A program made the position numbers and the translations under genes. A stretch of DNA of 10,246 nucleotides, taken from NCBI GenBank assembly GCA_020720965.1, contig DYNS01000076.1, forward strand, positions 1 through 10,246, in the 5' to 3' direction. Shown here in pieces: positions 1-6,334 of the stretch. This DNA is from Anaerolinea sp. Lineage in GTDB: Bacteria > Chloroflexota > Anaerolineae > Anaerolineales > Villigracilaceae. Position 1 is the stretch's first letter. Each line of letters starts with the position of its first letter. The notes under the pieces are model-generated. The model was not told where the DNA came from. It saw only the letters and a program-made list of their open reading frames with translations, and did not search any database.

Positions 1-1127
1 GTAAAGGCGCGGGTGTCTTCCCAGGTAAAGTGGGTGTGCAGCAGGTCTTTGTGCTGTGCCAGTTCGCCTTGCAGCCACTCCCAGTTGTTTTTGTGGTCAC
101 CCAGGTTGATGAAGAGGGCGATTTTGTCTTTCTGAAGCATGGGGATGGCGTGTTCGATGATGGCTTTGAAGAGTTCGCGCTGCGCCCCTGCGCCGCCCAT
201 CGTGACCAAAAAGCGGCGCGGCTCTTTGGCTTTCATGCGGCGCAGACGGGAGGCATTATCCGCTTCGATGTTTTCCACCAGCTCGTGGTCTACATGATGC
301 CCAACGTAGTGCAGGGCATCGGTGGGGACGGGTTTCATCACCTTGCCGCTTTCGTCAAAACCGCGCATCACCCGAAAACCGTAATAGCCGGAGGGCGATT
401 GTACGGCGTGTTTTGCGCCCTCGGTAAGTTGAAACGCCATGGGCCAATTGTCGAACATCATATCCACCACGTTGGTCATGCCGCCTGCCACCGCGCCCAT
501 ACAGTTCCACATGTGGGAGGTGATGGTGGGCATGGCGGGCGGGAGCGTGCCGTACAGGTTCTTAAACAGCTCGCTCATTTTGTAGTCTTTCACTTCGGTT
601 TTCAAAAAACGCCAGGGCCAGGTCACAATCCAGTTGTTAAAAAGCCAGTTCAGCCCCGGCAGGCTGGGTTCGCCGGTTGTCAGGCTTTCCCACACATATT
701 TATCGAACCAGGGGTAACGCTGAGAGATGCGCGAATATTTGCTGTAGTTGGTGTTGCACCAGTTGATAACGTCTGTGGGAATGCCGGGGATGGAGAGTAA
801 ATCCAGCCAGTAGGGGGTGAAACCCATTGCCCGCGCCGCAGAAACACCCGCCATGGCAATGCGATAATGCCCAAACCCCATGCGGATGGTGCTGACGATG
901 ACTCCGTTTTCTGGCGAAAGGGGAGCGCCGGGTTGGTCGCGCACAATTTCTTGCAGCCCAAAAATATCGCCGCCGTAGGTGTGCGGGCGCACGCTGAGGT
1001 TGTAAGTCTCGTTAGGGTCGTAGGAAAACTTTTTGGCGAGCATGGCTTTCCAGTCATCGGCGGCGCGGGTTTGCGCCTCGCTGATGGCGTTGCCATACAC
1101 TTCGTAACGTCCATTTACTTTTTGCAT
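1..1127 (-). CDS. GT-B-like conserved protein, MGDG-synthase/MurG-like (partial, 3' end missing)
   Basis: The minus-strand frame from the ATG at 1127 stays open for 375 codons to the window edge, so the C-terminus is missing. Residues 75-94 hold a hydrophobic beta strand followed by 'STIRMGFGHYRIAMA'. This resembles the N-terminal G-x-G-H nucleotide-sugar loop of MGDG-synthase-type GT-B glycosyltransferases. A second glycine loop, 'VTMGGAGAQRELF' (about 308-320), sits where MurG-like proteins have the GGSxG donor-binding loop opening the C-terminal domain. Between them is a Trp- and Tyr-rich middle region. I see no signal peptide or clear membrane span, so it is probably cytosolic or peripheral to the membrane. 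It follows the hydrolase gene by 19 bp; the AGAAAGG overlapping that gene's stop region is the likely ribosome site, about 13 nt from the ATG. That the frame is real is strongly supported by its protein-like composition. Glycosyltransferase function is inference from two motifs; donor and acceptor are unknown, and a non-catalytic GT-B relative is possible. Confidence 0.75.
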   Translation of the reverse strand, partial: MQKVNGRYEVYGNAISEAQTRAADDWKAMLAKKFSYDPNETYNLSVRPHTYGGDIFGLQEIVRDQPGAPLSPENGVIVSTIRMGFGHYRIAMAGVSAARAMGFTPYWLDLLSIPGIPTDVINWCNTNYSKYSRISQRYPWFDKYVWESLTTGEPSLPGLNWLFNNWIVTWPWRFLKTEVKDYKMSELFKNLYGTLPPAMPTITSHMWNCMGAVAGGMTNVVDMMFDNWPMAFQLTEGAKHAVQSPSGYYGFRVMRGFDESGKVMKPVPTDALHYVGHHVDHELVENIEADNASRLRRMKAKEPRRFLVTMGGAGAQRELFKAIIEHAIPMLQKDKIALFINLGDHKNNWEWLQGELAQHKDLLHTHFTWEDTRAF

Positions 1128-1146
1128 AAGGGAAAAAAAACCTTTC

Positions 1147-1923
1147 TTAAGAGGGGTGAGCAGGGAAAGAAGACATCCACTGCATTGTTTTTTGGGTCAG
1201 AAAATCCAATTCTACATCCAACGTCAGGGTATGGTGCGATTTCTCCAGCCAAATTTGTTCTTTGTGGCTGGAAGAGATATTTTGCAAAATGAGCTGCCCG
1301 GCATTTTCGGCAACGGTGGTGTCGAGCCGCCCCTGAAACACCAACACCGGCTGATGAATCTTCCCCAACCGGGCGCGGGTTGCCCGCTGAAGCGCCAGCA
1401 GTTGCACCGCGCCTTTTAGCGGCAGCCCAGGGTAGCCCTGCCACACCTCGGCAGAATCTAACCCGCTGCGGGGGGCTTCTTCCATTAGCAGTGCGCCCAA
1501 ATACAACTTGGCATAATCTGCCAGGCTCAGTTGCAGGGCAATGGCGGGGGCATACAAAACAAGCCCGGCAACCGATGGATTCTGGCTTGCCAGGTACAGA
1601 GCCAGCGCCCCGCCCATGGATTCTCCGCTAAGAAAGACCCGCTCGCAGTGTTTTTGCAAAGTCTCCAAAGTCTCCTGCCCGGCTTGCACCCAATCCTGCC
1701 AATGCACCCGGTTCAGGTCTTGCGGGCTTGTGCCGTGCCCCGGCAAAAGCGGCGCGGCGACTGTGTAACCGCCCGCCAAAAGACGTTCTGCCAACGGGCG
1801 CACCTCCGCAGTGGTGGCGGTGAACCCATGCGAGAGCCATACCCCGGTTTTGCCTCCCTGCCAAAAGAAGGAGTCACCTTCCAGGTGTGGGTTATGTAAA
1901 AGCGGATTTCCGCGTGTGGGCAT
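1147..1923 (-). CDS. Alpha/beta-hydrolase, carboxylesterase / monoacylglycerol lipase type
   Basis: A 258-residue single-domain alpha/beta-hydrolase, the usual length for Est30-like carboxylesterases and bacterial monoacylglycerol lipases. The oxyanion-hole motif 'LSHGFTAT' is at 30-37, 'LPGHGTSP' at 60-67, and the nucleophile elbow 'GESMGG' at 100-105 places the catalytic serine at Ser102. Asp201 in 'QGRLDTTV' and His231 in 'KSHHTLTLD' complete the triad; the last motif matches the S-x-H-x-x-T-L-D pattern around the Est30 histidine. A short cap lies around 128-180. There is no signal peptide, so it is likely cytosolic, cleaving small carboxylic or acylglycerol esters. The ATG at 1923 lies 4 bp after the permease stop, with AAAGGGA of the preceding gene's end as ribosome site, which points to translational coupling to the ABC transporter. 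The true substrate is unknown; a deacylase for an imported acylated sugar or a glycolipid is conceivable but not shown. Confidence 0.9.
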   Translation of the reverse strand: MPTRGNPLLHNPHLEGDSFFWQGGKTGVWLSHGFTATTAEVRPLAERLLAGGYTVAAPLLPGHGTSPQDLNRVHWQDWVQAGQETLETLQKHCERVFLSGESMGGALALYLASQNPSVAGLVLYAPAIALQLSLADYAKLYLGALLMEEAPRSGLDSAEVWQGYPGLPLKGAVQLLALQRATRARLGKIHQPVLVFQGRLDTTVAENAGQLILQNISSSHKEQIWLEKSHHTLTLDVELDFLTQKTMQWMSSFPAHPS

Positions 1924-1927
1924 GGGC

Positions 1928-3148
1928 TTATCCCTTTACGCCGCTGCTGGCAACACTTTCCACAAAAAAGTGCTGACCGAGGATGAAGACTACCAAAGGC
2001 GGCAAAATGGCAATCGCCGCGCCCGCCAAAATAAGGTTGGGCGTATCCGATGCCCGCCCGCGCAGCACATTGAGTGCCAGGGTAAGGACATGGTTCTCTT
2101 CATTGCCCACGTTAATCACAATCAGGGGCCAAATAAAAGAGTTCCAGGCATACAAAAAGGTGAAGGTGGATTGGGTGGCAAGTGCCGGGACGCTGGCGGG
2201 GATGAGAATCTTGCTCAAAATCTGCAAGCGCGAAGCCCCGTCAATGAGCGCGGCTTCTTCAATTTCCTTGGGGAAGGTGATGAAGTGCTGCCGCATGAGG
2301 AAAGTGCCGTAGGCGGTAAAAATCCAGGGCATCACCAGCGAGACAAGCCGGTCTGTCCAACCGATGAAAACCATCAACTGATACAGCGGCACAATCAGCA
2401 TCACAAACGGAATCATAATCGTGCCCAGGTACAGCACAAAAACCGTATCCCGCCCTGCAAAGCGCAGCCGCGCAAAGGCATAGCCGCCAATGACGGAGGT
2501 CGCCAACTGCCCCAACACCACCAAAATCGTCACCAGGGCGGTATTCGTCAGGGCGCGGTCCAGCCCGCGCAGGGCAATCACATCGCTATAATTTTCCGGG
2601 TGAGCAGAAACATTCTCCACCGGCTCGCTCAGGCGCACATTTTGGTACACCTTCTCTTGCGGGTTTTGCGGGTTCACAAACTCGCCCACAGTCGTCTGGC
2701 TTACCAAAATCATCGGGATGACCTGACCATCCACCGTTACATCGAAGAGCTTCTGCTCTTTGCCATCCACCGTTACCGATTGGGGATTCATCGCCCCCCC
2801 GGTCGGGCGGACTTCCGTTAAGCGGCGTTCCACCACCTGAGAGAGATTCTCTGCCGGGGCATAACGCCCAACTTTGAGGTTGCTCTGCGCCAGGGCAAAC
2901 TGAGTCTTCTCGCCGTTTACCAGCACATAATACAGGGGCAGAGGCTCATCATAACCCGGCACGGCTTGGCTCACCGGGTCGCGGGGCAACATGCGCGGCG
3001 GATACCGAAACGTATCCGAAGGGATTTTTAAAGAAGTGGAGAGCATGTAAGCAAAGGGGAACAGCATCACAAAGGCAAATGCCGTCAGAATGAAGTACAC
3101 CAGCCCATTGCCCAACCAACGCAGCAGACGATACGATTTGATATTCAT
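1928..3148 (-). CDS. Carbohydrate ABC transporter permease, MalG type, with enlarged first extracytoplasmic loop
   Basis: Inner-membrane subunit of a CUT1-type sugar ABC importer, 406 residues. TM1 is at about 15-36. The remaining spans start near 203 and include about 203-227, 235-262, 267-286, 325-346 and 372-391. The cytoplasmic EAA loop that docks the ATPase is clear at 298-317 ('EEAALIDGASRLQILSKILIP'-like, with conserved E298-A-A, G304 and P317). Typical family members are about 275-300 residues. The excess lies in a soluble segment of roughly 140 residues between TM1 and TM2 (about 50-190), which should face outward and has a beta-rich, hydrophilic look ('SVTVDGKEQKLFDVTVDGQ'). The start is 3 bp after the MalF stop, with GAGG about 9 nt upstream, so the pair is co-translated. 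Substrate cannot be read from the sequence. The neighbouring galTK and LacI genes suggest a galactose-containing sugar. Confidence 0.93.
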   Translation of the reverse strand: MNIKSYRLLRWLGNGLVYFILTAFAFVMLFPFAYMLSTSLKIPSDTFRYPPRMLPRDPVSQAVPGYDEPLPLYYVLVNGEKTQFALAQSNLKVGRYAPAENLSQVVERRLTEVRPTGGAMNPQSVTVDGKEQKLFDVTVDGQVIPMILVSQTTVGEFVNPQNPQEKVYQNVRLSEPVENVSAHPENYSDVIALRGLDRALTNTALVTILVVLGQLATSVIGGYAFARLRFAGRDTVFVLYLGTIMIPFVMLIVPLYQLMVFIGWTDRLVSLVMPWIFTAYGTFLMRQHFITFPKEIEEAALIDGASRLQILSKILIPASVPALATQSTFTFLYAWNSFIWPLIVINVGNEENHVLTLALNVLRGRASDTPNLILAGAAIAILPPLVVFILGQHFFVESVASSGVKG

Positions 3149-3151
3149 GGC

Positions 3152-4819
3152 TTAAGCCTCATAAATGCTGGATTTTCGCTGTCTTTGGAACTGAAGGAGA
3201 GTGAGCCCAAAGATGACAATAAACAACACCCAGGCAATTGCCGAGGCGTAGCCCTGCTTAAAGTTGACAAACCCGCTCCGGTACAGGTACAGCACCAGCG
3301 TAAGGGTGGAGTTGTTGGGTCCTTCGGCGGGGTTCATGAGGATGAAGACCTGCTCGAAAACCTGCATCGCCTGAATGGTGGTGGTGGAAATGACGTAAAA
3401 AGTGGAAGGCGCAAGCATAGGAATGGTGATGCGCCAGAATTTATCCCATGCGCCTGCTCCATCCACTGTTGCGGCTTCGTACAACTCGCCGGGGATGTTC
3501 TGCAAGCCTGCCAAAAACAGGACGGTGTTAAAGCCCACCGTTTGCCAGGCGGCGATGAGGATGACGGCAAAGAGGGCGGTTTTCTCGTCTGAAACCCATT
3601 GAATTTTGGGGTCTACCAGCCCGGCGTTAAACGCCGCGTTCCAAAATTCTATTCCCAAAGTAATGAAGTAGTTGATGTAGCCGATGGTGGCGTTGTAGAG
3701 CCACTGCCAAACCAGCGAAATGCCCACAATGGCAGCAATGCTCGGCAAAAAGTACACTGCCCGAAAGAACTTCATGCCCGGCAGTTTGCTGTTGAGGATG
3801 TTCGCCAGCACCAGGGCGGGCAAAACGCTGAGGGGTACGGCGAACAGGGCAAAGGTGAGGGTGTTGCGAAGCGCCAGCCAGAAGAATTTATCGGCGGCGG
3901 CGAACAGGATTCCGCCGCTGCCCCAGGTCAGCCGCCCCACTTCATCGTAAATTTTGATGTCCACCACATCCCGCGCCAGTTGGGTGGCAGATTCCAGCCC
4001 GGCGAAGCGGATGTTGAGAATTTTGGCGTAGTTTTCCAAGCCAACCCAGTTGGGCGGGTTGAAGGCGTCTGAATCGGTGAAGGAAAAATAAAACGAGAGC
4101 AAAAGCGGACCGGCGAAGAAGATGAGAAAGCCGATGAGGTTGGGCGAAAGGAAGAGCCAGCCGTTAAGCATGGCTTCGTGCTGGTTTTTGCTGTTAAGCG
4201 CCTGAGCGGCGGGGTTGCGCCACATGCCCCACAGCGCCAACCCAAAAATGGCTGCGCTGCCCAGGGCGGTGAACCCGGCGGGGTTGGCAAGGCTGCTTGC
4301 CACAAAGAGAATCCCTTGCAGGGCGCTGACCTGCCACAGGAAGAAGCCAAAACCTATCAGGGCGACCCATCTGCCAATTTGCCGTAGGGTGGTTTGGGTT
4401 CCGTTAAAGGGGGAGCGTTCCCCGGCGGCGTCTATCAGGTATCCGAGCAGTACCACGCCCAAAGCGGGGATGCCCCGCCCAAAGGTGTCGGCAAACGAGT
4501 CTATGCCCACAAACACCTGCCCCAGGTGCAGAACCGTTACAAACGAAGCCACGAAGCCTAAGTAATCCAATCCCAGGGCAAGGCTGCGCCCGGTGTGGCT
4601 GCGGCGCAGGATGTGGAAGATGGCAAACAGGCTGAGGAGGGCGGCAAGCCCCAAAACGAGGCTGAATACAATTTTTAGCCATAGGGCAAGGTCTGCGGGG
4701 GCTTGGTTTGTCCAGAGCAGGGCGGCGAGCGTTGCTGCCAGCACGGCAAACAACCCGCGCCAGGCGGCAAGCAAAGGCAGGGCGGCGTTGGGGGTGTGCG
4801 CTTGGGTCGGATGAGTCAT
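3152..4819 (-). CDS. Carbohydrate ABC transporter permease, MalF type, with multi-span N-terminal extension
   Basis: Partner permease of the CUT1-type importer, 555 residues against about 290-320 for most family members. The canonical core begins near 218 ('LNGWLFLSPNLIGFLIFF'), has a 'GLENYAKIL' segment at 260-268, and carries the EAA loop at 448-467 ('YEAATVDGAGAWDKFWRI', with E448, G454 and P467). The first ~215 residues add roughly five or six hydrophobic spans (about 17-36, 47-70, 84-104, 116-131, 150-174, 183-200) not present in a standard permease. An extra hydrophilic insert (about 272-310) sits between core TM1 and TM2, likely outside the membrane. The ATG at 4819 has GGAGA 6 nt upstream. 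Downstream spacing to the MalG gene is 3 bp; upstream, a hairpin separates it from the binding-protein gene. Identification as a MalF-type permease is secure. The role of the extension is unknown (stability, ATPase or receptor contact are guesses). Confidence 0.93.
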   Translation of the reverse strand: MTHPTQAHTPNAALPLLAAWRGLFAVLAATLAALLWTNQAPADLALWLKIVFSLVLGLAALLSLFAIFHILRRSHTGRSLALGLDYLGFVASFVTVLHLGQVFVGIDSFADTFGRGIPALGVVLLGYLIDAAGERSPFNGTQTTLRQIGRWVALIGFGFFLWQVSALQGILFVASSLANPAGFTALGSAAIFGLALWGMWRNPAAQALNSKNQHEAMLNGWLFLSPNLIGFLIFFAGPLLLSFYFSFTDSDAFNPPNWVGLENYAKILNIRFAGLESATQLARDVVDIKIYDEVGRLTWGSGGILFAAADKFFWLALRNTLTFALFAVPLSVLPALVLANILNSKLPGMKFFRAVYFLPSIAAIVGISLVWQWLYNATIGYINYFITLGIEFWNAAFNAGLVDPKIQWVSDEKTALFAVILIAAWQTVGFNTVLFLAGLQNIPGELYEAATVDGAGAWDKFWRITIPMLAPSTFYVISTTTIQAMQVFEQVFILMNPAEGPNNSTLTLVLYLYRSGFVNFKQGYASAIAWVLFIVIFGLTLLQFQRQRKSSIYEA

Positions 4820-4838
4820 GGGGGGTCTCCGGGAGGGG

Positions 4839-4873
4839 AAAAGCGGGGGCAGGCTTGGTGTGCCTGCCCCCGC
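4839..4873 (-). terminator. GC-rich hairpin with T-run: leaky terminator / mRNA-stabilising element between binding-protein and permease genes
   Basis: A perfect 12-bp inverted repeat (GCGGGGGCAGGC at 4843-4854, its complement at 4862-4873) with a 7-nt loop lies in the 70-bp gap. On the minus-strand transcript it begins 16 nt after the binding-protein stop and is followed directly by TTTT. The T-run is short and the transporter genes follow in the same direction, so partial termination or 3'-end protection of the upstream message fits better than a full stop. This arrangement is familiar from malE-malF type gaps, where the receptor must be made in excess. Confidence 0.7.
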
Positions 4874-4889
4874 CGGTGTTACGGGTTGC

Positions 4890-6260
4890 TTACTTTACAA
4901 AAACTTTGTCGGCTTCGTCACAGATGGTCGCGCCGAAGTCGTCCACGCTTTTGCTTCCGGTCAGGACAGCCTGAATGGCAGGTCCCATGATTTTGTCATA
5001 TTCGGGCCAAGAGCCAGCCCACAGCGGACCTTCGGTTGCCGGGCTATCTGCCAGACCGTTGAGGAATGCCTGGTTGTTGGCGGGCGGGGTGAAGGTGAGG
5101 AAGGCGTCGAAGGCTTCCTGGCTTTGGCGGGAGGGGATGTTGGCGCCGAGGGCGGCAACTTTGCCCTGGGTTTGGGCGGTGGTCAGCGCCTGAACGAGCT
5201 TCCAGGCTTCTTCGGGGTGTTCGGTCTTGGCGTTGATGACGTAAGCGCCCCAGAAGAGCCAGTTACCCTGGGTTACGTTGGGACCTTTGGGCAGTTCCAC
5301 CACATCCCAGTTGAATTCTACCGTGCGGACGCCGGGGGTTGCCCAACGACCGTTTTGGAACATGGCGACTTTACCGGCGCGGAAGGGCGGTTCGGGGTCT
5401 TCGCCGTAGGGGGTGGCTACGTCATAGTCGGCGTAGAGGGCGCGTTGGAAATCCAACCCGGCGAGGGATTCGGGGGTATTGAGGGCGCAGGCAGTCCGTT
5501 CGGCGTTGAAGAAACCGCCGCCAGCGGCGTTAAGCCACACGCCGTAAGGACCCCACCAGGCGCTCGCGCCGTAGCCGTAGATGTCGGAGCCGAGGGCGCG
5601 GGTCTTCTGGGCAACTTCCAGGAAGGCATCCCAGTCCCATTCGCCTTTGGCAGCCAGTTCGCGCGGGTCGGGCGCGCCGGCTTCGGCGATTAAGTCCAGG
5701 TTCAGGTACAGGGCAAAGGTGGAAACGTCACGAGGCAAACCCCACAACGCGCCGGATTCTGCGCCAGAGGCGGCAGTTTCGGGGTTATAGGTGAGGTGAG
5801 CCATAGGACCGGGGTAGAAAGCGTCTGCGCTGTAGCCATCGGTGGCGGCGGCGAGGTCGGCGGCGTTAAGGATAAGCCCACGAGTGGCGAAATCGGCGAC
5901 ATCGGTGCCGGGAATCCAGAAGACATCCGGCGCGGTTCCAGCGGCGACTTCGGCGCGGAGTTGTTCCTGGTAGTTGGCGCCTTCGGTGCCGCCCGGTTCG
6001 TAGGTGAGGGTAATGCCTTCCATCTCGGCATCCAGTTCGGCGCTGATGTTGCTGTAAACGTCAATTTCTTCCTGGTTGTCGGGGCGGGTGCGCCAGCGCA
6101 GGGAAACTTCTTCGGCGGGGGCGGGCTCTGCCGGGGCTTCGGTGGCGGCGGGGGCTTCCGTAGCGGCGGGCGCTTCGGTGGCGGGTGCTCCGCAGGCGGC
6201 AAAAACGAAGGAGAGTACGACCAGCAGGCTGGCAAACTTCCAAAGCAAATTGTGTTTCAT
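4890..6260 (-). CDS. Sugar ABC transporter solute-binding lipoprotein (CUT1 / SBP family 1)
   Basis: A 456-residue extracytoplasmic sugar receptor. Residues 1-22 form a lipoprotein signal peptide (MKHNLLWK, a hydrophobic core, then the lipobox 'FAAC' with lipidated Cys23). Residues 24-51 are a low-complexity Ala/Thr/Glu/Pro linker with ATEAPA repeats, then the two-lobe binding domain starts ('VSLRWRTRPDNQEE'). Family hallmarks include 'AAGTAPDVFWI', 'WGLPRDVSTFALYLNLDLI' and 'EWDWDAFLEVAQKT'. Aromatic residues in 'ASAWWGPYGVW' are good candidates for stacking on sugar rings. The start at 6260 was chosen over an in-frame ATG at 6338 because GGAG (6266-6269) sits 5 nt upstream and the protein then begins directly with the signal peptide; the longer form would bury it and overlap the repressor gene. 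It lies 74 bp downstream of the repressor gene and upstream of both permeases. The ligand is probably a mono- or oligosaccharide; a galactoside is inferred from galTK. Confidence 0.95.
   Translation of the reverse strand: MKHNLLWKFASLLVVLSFVFAACGAPATEAPAATEAPAATEAPAEPAPAEEVSLRWRTRPDNQEEIDVYSNISAELDAEMEGITLTYEPGGTEGANYQEQLRAEVAAGTAPDVFWIPGTDVADFATRGLILNAADLAAATDGYSADAFYPGPMAHLTYNPETAASGAESGALWGLPRDVSTFALYLNLDLIAEAGAPDPRELAAKGEWDWDAFLEVAQKTRALGSDIYGYGASAWWGPYGVWLNAAGGGFFNAERTACALNTPESLAGLDFQRALYADYDVATPYGEDPEPPFRAGKVAMFQNGRWATPGVRTVEFNWDVVELPKGPNVTQGNWLFWGAYVINAKTEHPEEAWKLVQALTTAQTQGKVAALGANIPSRQSQEAFDAFLTFTPPANNQAFLNGLADSPATEGPLWAGSWPEYDKIMGPAIQAVLTGSKSVDDFGATICDEADKVFVK
6133..6186. repeat. 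Three tandem 18-bp units encoding the ATEAPA linker
   Basis: Three near-identical 18-bp units (6133-6150, 6151-6168, 6169-6186) differ from one another at two to four positions and encode the Ala-Thr-Glu-Ala-Pro-Ala repeats of the flexible tether just after the lipidated cysteine of the binding protein. Such a repeat can change copy number by slippage in 6-residue steps without breaking the frame. Confidence 0.85.
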
Positions 6261-6334
6261 CTTTTCTCCAAAATGATAGGGTGGGTGTTTGGGTGTTGCA
6301 AAAAACGGGTGCAAGGGCGAGGGGCGGGGAAGAA

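Noticed and set aside
30..800. 256-codon plus-strand open frame at the left edge
   Set aside because: It is antisense to the GT-B-like gene, which fills 1-1127 on the minus strand with far more protein-like composition; the plus frame is rich in H, G and F runs typical of a shadow.
1811..2821. 336-codon plus-strand open frame opposite the MalG-type gene
   Set aside because: Composition is Q/H/R/N-rich with no motif, and it opposes a confirmed permease with an EAA loop.
6273..6301. Promoter-like TTGCAA - 17 bp - TATCAT on the minus strand upstream of the binding-protein gene
   Set aside because: The predicted start would fall near 6266, within the GGAG ribosome site, leaving no usable leader. 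It may be chance; 5'-end mapping would decide.
6296..6312. TTGCA/TGCAA inverted repeat after the repressor gene as a terminator
   Set aside because: The stem is only 5 bp, AT-rich, with a 7-nt loop and no following T-run on the minus strand.
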